A stretch of 64,000 nt of DNA from Gracilaria vermiculophylla (Eukaryota > Rhodophyta > Florideophyceae > Gracilariales > Gracilariaceae). The notes below the pieces were generated by a model. The model searched no databases, was not told the DNA's origin, and saw only the letters and a program-made list of their open reading frames with translations. The translations under genes and the position numbers were made by a program. This document shows positions 50,501-58,656 of the stretch, one piece after another. The first letter of the stretch is position 1. Each line of letters opens with the position of its first letter. The stretch spans positions 4,622,512-4,686,511 of the forward strand of contig JAHNZQ020000308.1 in the NCBI GenBank assembly GCA_019155205.2, in the 5' to 3' direction.

Positions 50501-51208
50501 CAGAGACGAATATGGGAAGAGCAGGAGCGGCAAATTGAGGAACGAGGTTACGCTGATTCCGCTATGGAAATCGAAGCTCAAGGGAAAGTTATCATGGGCA
50601 TAAGTGTGGAGATTACTGGGCGACGCCTACATGGATTTGTGGAGCAAGATTCGAAACTGCCGGTGGCAGTGAAGGAAGAGATCTTCACAAACTGTCTAGA
50701 GGATCAAAAGGGGATGGTGATACGGGTGTTTGAGCACGAAAAGCGCAGCAAGACAGTGCCTGTGAATATGCTGCGACACACAGAACGCTACCCTAAACTG
50801 CTTGGGGAGCTGGAGGTAACTTTTGGAAACAGGGCTCGTCGAGGAGAGTTGCGAATCGCTGTGGCAATGTCGGTGAATGAGGACGGTGATGTGACGGTGA
50901 GTGCTGAAGAGCGTTTTGAAGATGGGGGTGTGGGTGAGCGGGTGGAGCTGTCAGTTGCGCGCTCAGATCTGTGTCACATTGGGGAGAGGCTGCGGCTCGA
51001 GGCGGCGGAACGAGCTCGAAGGGAATCGGGGAGAGAACAAGAGCGATTGAAAAATGGAAAGGGGCGAGTAAAGGCACTGCCCGCTGCGGAGGATTTGGAA
51101 TCGGAGGTTGATGGCAAGGGGTCGATCAGTGTGGCAGGAACAGGATCGGGGGTGCGGTCTGCTGAGACTGCCAGTGGTGGTGCAAGCAACTGGGAACGAG
51201 GTAGTTGA
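47582..51208 (+). CDS. TMCO4/DUF726 family protein (alpha/beta-hydrolase-like, membrane-associated)
   Basis: A 1208-residue protein of the TMCO4/Mil1 (DUF726) family. Residues 85-230 hold an N-terminal helical region. Residues 284-345 are a Gly/Ala-rich hydrophobic stretch typical of the family and probably membrane-inserted. A Lys/Glu-rich segment follows. The hydrolase-like part at about 470-720 includes FAYSIGARVVLKCL, where Ser615 sits in a nucleophile-elbow position (A-Y-S-I-G instead of GxSxG), and GRIVNGFSSDDWALAFFHR, a DUF726 hallmark. The last 450 residues are charged and disordered, with a 26-residue tandem duplication at 909-960. Yeast Mil1 binds clathrin adaptors, so a trafficking or lipid role is possible. 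Family call is firm; activity is unknown. Confidence 0.87.
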   Translation: MAAQSPSEPSTRHELTPPPPRSMTPPPAHDAVAPPYAAPVSELPHRFHEHDQLHQFVPSLPLEQLDQPAARDVAIPLLDDDQPLKGFDTLDAVQRFSLGALAVVLLNQRANDLNDIAFARTQATNILQALNIPPSQQTALIALEPSSPSRMDVITDCVNLVGDEDSRFRSLQAMLALSVATGSYDARSRAFLTSVAMHFRIPWPLVAAVELAVAIHLLQQSQAANSQSPTDATHQLSLRGSNASDDSQSTASSNTSRPNAKSVDQLLTERRKRKIRAKKAMKIGGITLAGGVMFGLTGGLIAPALLTALAGVGVAGAAGLAASGSVASAAVVGGLFGVAGAGFTVKKAKNRVSTNLEEFDFEHPADPRVIEERQRRSQREKKRMEKMIAEQLKAQAEKAHTAIEANPETDSTLKNDEIDAEKELPRPPTHSDDEDEYDDLETESKKRSHVSKRKKKKREKRKVGSRGLESQSQVASLHICISVPAWLTDRGFGSALDQFEPALKVELPYAQHIALRWESRRLFEMAMAFAKFWASKATVTTLQQTYPHAVAAASTMAGAVAFAIAMPLTVMSCMDYVDNPWSILVSRSNGAGEELADVLVERSYGNRPVTLFAYSIGARVVLKCLESLASRKAHGIVDNVFIMGGAVSADPERWKKLLPVIAGRIVNGFSSDDWALAFFHRGCGHGMYVAGLRKVELERIENLNMAYLGFEGHRELKDFIPRVMRAMGVGTGHITMPPAKLVRKRSRSKRRHHSLVCEEPGKPHQTSHGNHSPARLDSDLESKNSINLSSQTSSQSNENGIPLPPPTAYSLADDSATVSNEEKLRSHRSNSDASVTTKSKSWSKSLLSWGSWPGGSFHKKSKGPKQVNGKSGAQNADDTNVANGVETVDELEGREEEVSGMRMEPLQEDQDGLGSNAEYTVESAREVNLEHAEVDQDDLRLNAEYTVESVQEVTREDAEVDNEGGEERFDWEKQRRIWEEQERQIEERGYADSAMEIEAQGKVIMGISVEITGRRLHGFVEQDSKLPVAVKEEIFTNCLEDQKGMVIRVFEHEKRSKTVPVNMLRHTERYPKLLGELEVTFGNRARRGELRIAVAMSVNEDGDVTVSAEERFEDGGVGERVELSVARSDLCHIGERLRLEAAERARRESGREQERLKNGKGRVKALPAAEDLESEVDGKGSISVAGTGSGVRSAETASGGASNWERGS
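50306..50461 (+). repeat. 78-bp tandem duplication inside the TMCO4-like gene
   Basis: Two diverged 78-base units encode two 26-residue repeats sharing NAEYTVES in the acidic C-terminal tail. The reading frame is kept. Confidence 0.9.
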
Positions 51209-52364
51209 CAAGTGGATGTGGAAGCGGCGCAACGTGTTGCGTAGATATGTTGCATTTGGCGTTTGTGAAGGTGTGTTGCGCGAATAAGGGGCTTCAATGA
51301 GGGTTTTCTTTTTTGTGTTGAGGACCGGCATCGGAACGTTTTGTTTATAGGTTGCGGATGCGACGAGTTGAATTGAACACTACTGTTATTGCAAGTGTAA
51401 AAACCGCGAGCTAACTGTTGACAACTTTGAATGGTTTTGTCGTGTGTGGCGCACGCCGAAAATAGCGGAAGGTTGTGCGAGAAGGGGCGCTCGTGTGCGC
51501 TGCAAGTGCGTGTGGCGAGCTGCGGTGCGATGTAAATGGGGGGCAGGACGGTGTGTTGTTGCAGAGCGGGAGGAGAAAACACAAGGCAGGTTTGAGCGTG
51601 GCACTGGGGGACAAGCGTTGATGGTGGATAAATTGCGCAGTGAGCGGGTGGTGTCATTGGTCGATTGGCGAAGGTGGTCGGCGCCTCGCGTGGATCGGGT
51701 ACGTGTACGCCGGTAGCAAGCGGAAGTGTTTGAGGTTTTTGGGCTGCCGGGCGCTGGTAAGGTATGAGCGAACGGTGCGCAGAAAAGCGCTGGCGGGAAG
51801 AGATGGGGGAGATATGCACAGGGCAACGTGGTGCGCTCGTTTTCATCATGTGTGGCTTTGCATGCTGCTCAGGAGAGGGTGGTGAGGGCGGTGAGGGTGG
51901 TGCAAAGAAGGCGCGGTTACTGCTCGTCCGGGTGGGTTGGTGCGATCGGTGGTGGTGGCAAGTGAGCAAAGGGCGTGTGATGGGTGGACAAGACGAAGGG
52001 GGGAGGGTGGGGTGGTTGGGGGCAAGGGGCGTACGAAGCGGCGGCGGCTGAGCGGTTTGAACGGTGTGGGGGGTGCGCGGAGGGGATGCGCGGCGAGCAA
52101 GTGGCGTTTGGCGATGACCAAACGAGAGGGTTTGGCGCAAGCGGCAAGGCGAGCTGAATTGGCACGCGGCGCGCGGCGTTTGGGCGCCTTGAATGGAAGC
52201 GGCTGTTTGAGGTGGCGCACGTGCGCGGCGTGGCGGCAGCGTGCGCGGGCGGGGCGGCGGGGGGAGGACCGCCCGCGACGGGAGTCTCACGTGCGCGCGC
52301 GGCTGCGCGCGCGGCTGCGCACGCGCCTGAGCACGCCGCTGCGCGTGTGTCTGGCGACGGCTCC

Positions 52365-52396
<32 letters not shown>

Positions 52397-53166
52397 GCGG
52401 CGGCGGCAGCGGCGGCGTCGGGCGCGGCGCGTCAGGGAATGGCGCGAGGCGCGCGCGCTCGCACGAGCGCCGCAACGGCGCGCGCGCCGCGGCGCGCTCT
52501 GACACTGTGCGCCACTGCGCGCTGCGCACACCGCGCCGCCCACCGCGCAGCACGCCGCGGCCACGCGCCATTAGGAAACCGTTTGCGCGCGGCGCGCAAG
52601 CGGGGCGCGCGCCGCCTCCCGTAGCCGCGCGGCTACCGGCTACCGCGCGCGCCGCGAGCCGCAGCGCGCGCACGGCGCCGCCCCAAACGCCACCCACCCC
52701 CCCCAAAAGGCTGCCGCCCGCTCTTCGTGCGCAACCGCCTCAGCGCTCCTTGCCCGCCGCTGCCTTCCCACCCCCCAGCACACTAACTCGGCCCCCCCCC
52801 CCCCACGGCGCCACCGCCTCGCCGCCCGCGCTGCCGCCCCCCGTTCCCCTTCCTCTCTTCTCCGCGCCCTTTACCTTCTTCCACCCACGCTCCCTGCCCC
52901 AACCACCACCACCACCCCCCCACCCCCCTTTCATCCTGCACACTGTCGTTGCGCCCACGCGCCCATCCTGTCTAGTGCCGCTCGCTCGCCCTGTCGCTTG
53001 CCTTTTCCCTTTCTTGCCTCTCCACACCTCCAGTCCCACACCCGCCCCCCTCGTCCCCCCACACCGCCCGCCGCTCCCGTCCGCCCTCTATTCCCCCCCG
53101 CACCTCAAAAACCACCGCCGCCGCCACCGCCTGCGCACTGCCTCCCTTCAACTCTCTAACACAGCC
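51209..53166. promoter_or_regulatory. GC-rich intergenic and leader region before the TIR-kinase
   Basis: About 1.96 kb. G/T-rich on plus from 51.2 to 52.0 kb, then a CpG-dense stretch with GGC/GCG triplets (about 52365-52425), then about 480 bases rich in C and T on plus right up to the TIR-kinase ATG, including a 13-base C run at 52792-52804. The frame open through this region adds 410 low-complexity codons to the downstream gene and is read as non-coding. A minus-strand frame of 438 codons is also a composition effect. Confidence 0.55.
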
Positions 53167-55752
53167 ATGGGAAACGGCAACAGTTCCGCCCGCAATTCCG
53201 CCCCGTCCGACACCCCCTTCTCCCGCCCCCGTCGCGCCGCAAAGCGTTCCCGCCGCAAGCGCGATCGCGCCCTTGCCCAGCGCCCCCCAGCCGACCGATC
53301 ACCGCACCGAGCCCCTGTCCCCGCCGCCGACCGTATTGACTTTGATCCTCGCAATCTGCCACAGCGCGATGCCCCGAGAATGCATCCCGACAACGCTCAG
53401 AGAGTGCGCCGCGTGCCCAACGGCTACCACTCTCGCCATGTTTCGCCCTCTCAGCCACAACACGCACCAGTCGCTGCCTTGCCGCCCCGCTCATCTGTCC
53501 AAGACTCAAACCGAAGGTACCCCACCGCCGCCGCCCCGCTGCACACTCCCTACATGTCTGAGAACCGCCCCACCCCGCCTAGCCACGCCCCCATCAAGTA
53601 CGGCCGCCCAGACAAGCTGGGCCTCTATCGGAAGGACTTCATAAACGTCCACCGCAAGGACTACACCGGCCGGATAGAGCTTCTTCAGGGCTCCGTGGAG
53701 GGCTTGTCCAAGGACGACGAAACCGATCTCCTCATTGTGTACCTGCGCGAACGTGGCCAGTACAAGGCCAATCGCGACTCCTCTATGGCCGCCCTCAATC
53801 GCTCCGGTATTTCACTCGCGTCTCTCGAACGTGAGAGCAAGATTGAGCCCTCGTACCGACGTCATTATCATTGCTGGCTATCCCGCCCACTCCCGCGACC
53901 GCGCCCGCTCGGCTTTGAGTACAAGCGACTGTTGGTGTACGAGGATCCTGGAGAGGAGCTCACGCGCGACGACAATATCATTCTGGATGTTGTCAAATGC
54001 TTAACAACTGTCATTGGCGGAGACGTCCAGATTCAGTCCGTCGTGATCCCCCTTAGTGGCGCACTACTGTCGCCTTCTTTACGCAAACATTTTGTCCAAG
54101 CGGCCGTGGAAGTGGCCTACGCTTGGATGCACATGGGGCTGCCGCTGCGCACCGTCAAGATTCTCTTGCCCGAGACCGACATCACCAAGGACATTGAGAT
54201 GTTCCGGAGGACCAAGGAAACTCTCACCAAGAGCTCCGTGGTCCCGCCGTTGATGCCGCCTCGCAACTATGACGTGTTCTTTTCGTTTGCCCCGGCAGAC
54301 AAGGACTCTGCCAATGATATGATCGAATATCTCACGTCGAAGAACCCTCTTATTCGCATCCACGTCGCGGAGTCACGCGATATATCAGTGCGAAAACGTG
54401 GGGTAGTGGATAACAAGATTATGGATGCGGTTAGGTCCAGCCATACATTCCTCGCCCTGTTGTCTGATGATTACTTTCATTCTGTGGAGTGCACAGAGGC
54501 GTTCTCTCTGGCATTCTGTCGTGATTTTGAGTCTATGGGCAACTTTGTCGTTCCCATCTACTGGAGAACGTGTGATCTCACGCCGCTTGCTAGGAGACTT
54601 GTCGCCACGGAGGGTGTCGACTGCCGTGAGCATAACTTTGGTCGGGCTACTGTGCTGTTGGACGAAATCCTTGACGCGGTTGGGGTGAGCAAACCCGAAG
54701 AGCGTGACAGTGCGGCTCAGGCCGACGACTTGTTTGAAGGTGCCGGTGCTGGTTCTGGTATCCAGAATGATCCTGACTGTCGGCTCAGGATCGCTGAGAA
54801 TTTGCTCATGAAGCGCGATGGAAACGAGAATAGGGAGCTGTTTGAACCGCTTGCCGAGCAGCCGGAAGGGGAAGAGACCGTGTCGCAGATGTTTTTCGAT
54901 TATCGATGGAGAGACAGTTGGGCAATCGACTTCAAGGAGATTGTGTTTGGTCCGAGGATTGGCGCTGGTGGCTTCGGTGAAGTGTATAAATGTCGACTGA
55001 ACCAGAGAATGGTTGCTGTGAAAACACTGCAGAAACTTGAAGATGATGACCCTCAGGCGTTGAAGGCTGAGTTCATGGTTGAAATGAAGCTCATGTCCAA
55101 GCTCCGCCACCCTAACGTTGTGGAATTCATCGGAGCTTGTATTCATAGCCCGAATTTGGCTATCATCCTGGAGTTTATGCCTGGTGGAAGTCTCTATCGA
55201 GCTATTCATCGTCGACGCCGCAATCAGCTGGGGCCGTTCCCTCTCATCAAGACTGTATGGATTGCCTTTGGTGTGGCTAAAGGAATGGCTCATTTGCATT
55301 CGCAATACCCAATCGTCATACATCGTGACGTTAAATCACCCAATGTGCTTCTGGGTAAGAACGTGCGAGAGGTGAAGATGACAGACTTTGGTCTGAGCCG
55401 GCTGAGAACTGGGTCCTACGTCAATACCGGACCGGGTGGAACACCGGAATGGATGGCACCAGAGCTCCTCCGACAAGACCCATTCAATGAAAAGTCGGAT
55501 GTGTTCTCCTTTGGTGTAATTTTATGGGAACTTGTAATGTGCGAAAAGCCATGGCGAGATGATCACCCAATGCAAATTGTTTTCAAGGTCGGTAGCAGGG
55601 GAGAAAAACTGCCCACTCCTCCGCCAGAGCAATGTGCACCCGAGTTGCGGGAAATGATCGTTGAGTGCTTTGCCGATGATCCGAGACGTCGGCCAAACTT
55701 TGAAAATCTCGTGCAAAGGCTAAACGTCCTGTGCCATCGTGTGGAATCATAG
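53167..55752 (+). CDS. Macro-like/TIR/Raf-like kinase fusion protein
   Basis: An 861-residue signalling protein. It begins MGNGNS, which fits the N-myristoylation consensus (Gly2, Ser6). Residues 5-165 are basic, Pro-rich and disordered. Residues 168-345 show a macro-like outline: a first strand RIELLQGSVEGL, then IQSVVIPLSGALL and a following helix and strand. A TIR domain spans 368-506 (YDVFFSF box 1, ARRLV late helix), with acidic Glu441 and Glu444 near the NADase glutamate position. The kinase spans 590-855: IGAGGFGEV (598-606), Lys619, HRDVKSPN (Asp721), DFG (740-742), GTPEWMAPE (758-766). All catalytic residues are kept and the type is Raf/MLK-like. The start at 53167 has a strong ACAGCCATGG context. 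Domain order suggests a TIR signal coupled to kinase output, but this is inference. Confidence 0.85.
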   Translation: MGNGNSSARNSAPSDTPFSRPRRAAKRSRRKRDRALAQRPPADRSPHRAPVPAADRIDFDPRNLPQRDAPRMHPDNAQRVRRVPNGYHSRHVSPSQPQHAPVAALPPRSSVQDSNRRYPTAAAPLHTPYMSENRPTPPSHAPIKYGRPDKLGLYRKDFINVHRKDYTGRIELLQGSVEGLSKDDETDLLIVYLRERGQYKANRDSSMAALNRSGISLASLERESKIEPSYRRHYHCWLSRPLPRPRPLGFEYKRLLVYEDPGEELTRDDNIILDVVKCLTTVIGGDVQIQSVVIPLSGALLSPSLRKHFVQAAVEVAYAWMHMGLPLRTVKILLPETDITKDIEMFRRTKETLTKSSVVPPLMPPRNYDVFFSFAPADKDSANDMIEYLTSKNPLIRIHVAESRDISVRKRGVVDNKIMDAVRSSHTFLALLSDDYFHSVECTEAFSLAFCRDFESMGNFVVPIYWRTCDLTPLARRLVATEGVDCREHNFGRATVLLDEILDAVGVSKPEERDSAAQADDLFEGAGAGSGIQNDPDCRLRIAENLLMKRDGNENRELFEPLAEQPEGEETVSQMFFDYRWRDSWAIDFKEIVFGPRIGAGGFGEVYKCRLNQRMVAVKTLQKLEDDDPQALKAEFMVEMKLMSKLRHPNVVEFIGACIHSPNLAIILEFMPGGSLYRAIHRRRRNQLGPFPLIKTVWIAFGVAKGMAHLHSQYPIVIHRDVKSPNVLLGKNVREVKMTDFGLSRLRTGSYVNTGPGGTPEWMAPELLRQDPFNEKSDVFSFGVILWELVMCEKPWRDDHPMQIVFKVGSRGEKLPTPPPEQCAPELREMIVECFADDPRRRPNFENLVQRLNVLCHRVES

Positions 55753-56931
55753 CTCTTCGGGTGTGGAAATTTCAAATTGATATGCATATAAACAAAACAA
55801 ACATATATCCGGAGTCGAGGCATAGCGTTTTGCTCTTTGTGTTTTTTCAGTGAAGTTGAACTTGGTCTCACAAGTCGAGACATTTGACTGTACTCGAGAA
55901 CATGTGAAGGGGGATCTCACGTTCGGTTGGCTGATACGAATTGTATTTTATCTGCTCTATGTTTGGACAGCACTTGGTTCTTCATATGGTGGTGTTTTGT
56001 TTTGATAGGCTGTTCACAGCCTATCTGCGGAAATGGCTTTCATCTGTGGGGCAATTATTCTTTTTAGATGTTTACATTCGTTTGGTATGTAGTTCAGCCT
56101 TTTTTTCTCGAGTTACTACAACCATGAGCTCGCCCGTCGACGAACTGCACGGGCCCGTTTTTCCTCTTTGTACAGCATGCTCTAGTCCGTTCTCGTCGAA
56201 TTGATTGTCGATCATCAGCGATACCCCCTAACGTTAAGATAAGATTCGGTAGTGGCGAGAAACATGGTGTTCCTTAATGTAAAACAACGGAAATCTTTTT
56301 TCATGGTTGCATAACCCGCTTTTTCAGAAACCATGTGCCGACCCTGTTGTTGAGATCAAGCGTTACGGGTTACGAGATGTTTTTTTCGTGGTGGGGATGC
56401 TGTCCGTACAACAAACTGCAGGCAAAACAACATGCAGTTTTCTAGGGCATTTGCAAGGTGATGTGGAATTTCCTGGGTGTCGCTGCGGAAACTAATGGAA
56501 TAGGTGAAGTCTTAGATAATTACACCGTGTATGCTACTGTGACTTTCGCACTGAATGATTTGTACAACAGATAACAAACTATAGTTTACAGACTGGCTCT
56601 GGAACTCAAGTCCCGTCTTAGGAGGCGTAATCAAGGTTCTTAAAAGCGTTTATCAACGAATGAACATCAACGTAGCTTGTTGCACACCGCAACTTCTGAA
56701 AGCCAACGGGACTTTCGTAGCTGCCGGCATGAACCTTGTCATACCCCCTTTGAAATAGTGATGAACGACAATAAGAAATATGATCCGGCGATCCTCTGCT
56801 CTTGCGCGCAGCCCACAGATAAGTGCTGTTGAGCCATGCACAATGCAAGCAACGAAAACAGAAGCTAGCCAACCGGAATCGGTAAATGCAGAAGGCTTCT
56901 GTTCTTTCAGATGTGGTCAGAATGAAGAGCA
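55753..56931. other. Convergent intergenic spacer, no gene seen
   Basis: About 1.18 kb between the 3' ends of the TIR-kinase and the cyclin-box gene. Frames are short (no more than 106 codons) and unconserved. No RNA gene or repeat was recognised. Confidence 0.6.
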
Positions 56932-58038
56932 CTACCAATGCGGTATCCAGTGCGAAATGGTAGGAATAAAGGCAGTGGGAGCACCTGGAACAGCAGAAAG
57001 AGCATGGGCATGGGCAGCATCCAGACGTGGGATAACAACACGAGGAACAACAGAATCATCGACAGGCACAATGGCGGCATATCCGCGCTTCTTGCCCACA
57101 GTGGCGGGCGGGGCATGGACCATAGCTGCCTTGGCAGCGGCGGCGGCAGATGCTTCCGCCTCCTCCGCAATGCGACGCTTGGCCTCGGCCGACGCTTTGT
57201 CCATCTGGAAGCAGTCGTTCATGGTTTGCTTCGCGGCTGGGTCTTTCTCGAATATCTTTTGTGAGAGCTCCTTAATTTGCTTGAACTCATCGGCCTCGAT
57301 GGATATGCGCCAGTCTACGACCTTGAGGAATGAAATCTGCTCAGACCCGAATCGGAAGTTGGGGCCGAGCAGCTCGCGAAGATCCATGGCAGCGCGGCCG
57401 GGGAACTCTTCGCTGAGAAGCACGGCAAAGTAGCTGGCAACAGCCACGACACACTCCCAGCGTTGCGGACGGGCCCAGTCACCGAGGCCGACGAAACGGC
57501 CGCCGTGGCTCACGTAGCGGCGAAGTAAACACACGACGAGTACCTGCTCGTCGGCGTCAAGCTCCAGGTACTCGAAGAGAAGACAGAGCCACTTCTCGAC
57601 GGTGTGCCGCGGCAGATGCGGACCAACGTAGGCCACGACGGCGTCCGCCACGGTGGCACGGAGAACCTTGGTGACGGCCGGCGCCTGCGCAGAGCGAACA
57701 CAAACGGGCAGGCCGAGCTCACGGGCGCCCTCCCAGTTCTCGGGCCATTCGCCGGCACGGAGAGGAGTTTGCCAGCGACGCTTACCGGGGTATTCGGCGG
57801 CGGGCGACACGAAGACAGGGTCGACAGAGGGCACAGACGGAGAGTCGGTGAGGGCAGGGACGGCGGCTAAAGCCGGCTTCTGCTCCGGGGCAGGGGCGGA
57901 CTTGTGACGCGCCAGGGACGACAGCTCGGACTTGGCGGTGTGACAGCGTCGCAGCCCCTTGCCTTTAATCTTGCGGATGGCGGCGGGGACGGCAGCGGGG
58001 GCGGCGGCGTTGAAAGTCGGCACGACTTGCTCGTCCAT
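56932..58038 (-). CDS. Cyclin-box protein (cyclin Y/PHO80-like)
   Basis: A 368-residue protein with one cyclin box at about 140-255. Visible landmarks are ADEQVLVVCLLRRYVSHGG (helix 1-2), a Trp-containing WECVVAVASYFAVLLSEE helix, the FRFGSEQISFLKVVDWRISI segment and a following EF, which parallel the LLASKVWDD...FLELLDFNINVPASEY pattern of cyclin Y and PHO80-type cyclins. The acidic VWDD core is replaced by LLSEE. The N-terminal 110 residues are Ala/Pro-rich, and residues 270-310 form an Ala/Glu/Lys helix. There is no destruction box or PEST region that I can name. It probably partners a CDK5/PHO85- or CDK14-like kinase. The start at 58038 is the first ATG. It is divergent from RPAP1. Confidence 0.7.
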   Translation of the reverse strand: MDEQVVPTFNAAAPAAVPAAIRKIKGKGLRRCHTAKSELSSLARHKSAPAPEQKPALAAVPALTDSPSVPSVDPVFVSPAAEYPGKRRWQTPLRAGEWPENWEGARELGLPVCVRSAQAPAVTKVLRATVADAVVAYVGPHLPRHTVEKWLCLLFEYLELDADEQVLVVCLLRRYVSHGGRFVGLGDWARPQRWECVVAVASYFAVLLSEEFPGRAAMDLRELLGPNFRFGSEQISFLKVVDWRISIEADEFKQIKELSQKIFEKDPAAKQTMNDCFQMDKASAEAKRRIAEEAEASAAAAAKAAMVHAPPATVGKKRGYAAIVPVDDSVVPRVVIPRLDAAHAHALSAVPGAPTAFIPTISHWIPHW

Positions 58039-58656
58039 GGTGGAGGCGGTGGCGGTGGCGGAAGAGGCAAGTGGCCGTGCGTCCGAAAACGCTTTCGACG
58101 GGCGGGTGGGACTACGGCGGGTGCGCTGCGGGGGAGAGTATGCGACGGAGAGCGATTCGGTAGAAACGAAGATACTGCGCGGTTATCGGTTCGGCGGCTC
58201 GGGCCCGTGGATGGTCGAGAGGCTGTGCTTAAGCGTGGTGTGTGCAGCTTGCGCGTGGCCGGCGCAGATTTGCGTGCGAAGCGGCGGCGCGCTGCAAAGC
58301 GCCGAGCTGCTGCGTCGCTTTCATTGGCCCTAACGACGCATGTGGCGCTTTCGCATCGCCATCCTCACGCGTTGATTGGCTTCTTTGCGCCGATTGACGA
58401 TCCTTTGCATATCTCCGTGTGCGCAATGGTGACCGGCAGGGCTTACATCTGCTGACAGCGTATGTAACAACGTGTGTGTCGTGTGCACTATTCCACGTTT
58501 CCTTGATGCACAAGACAGCACGGGAACTCTTGGCGCTTTTGATCCGAAACACGAGCATCCAAGCACGCGGCGGGGTGCTGAAGAACGCGGCCCGCAGCGC
58601 GGCGGTGAGAAGTTTCGTTGCCCGTCGGCAGAGGCAGTTTCGCCTGGCTGCAAAGC
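58039..58656. promoter_or_regulatory. Shared divergent promoter, cyclin-box / RPAP1
   Basis: A 618-base gap between outward-facing starts. Several frames of up to 124 codons cross it because of GC-rich composition, without domain character. No core element could be assigned. Confidence 0.45.

Noticed and set aside
50974..52290. 438-codon minus-strand frame overlapping the TMCO4-like 3' end
   Set aside because: Pro/Arg/Thr low complexity produced by GC-rich DNA.
51937..53166. 410-codon upstream extension of the TIR-kinase frame
   Set aside because: Arg/Ala/Pro low complexity, no domain, and the start at 53167 has a strong context and a myristoylation signature.
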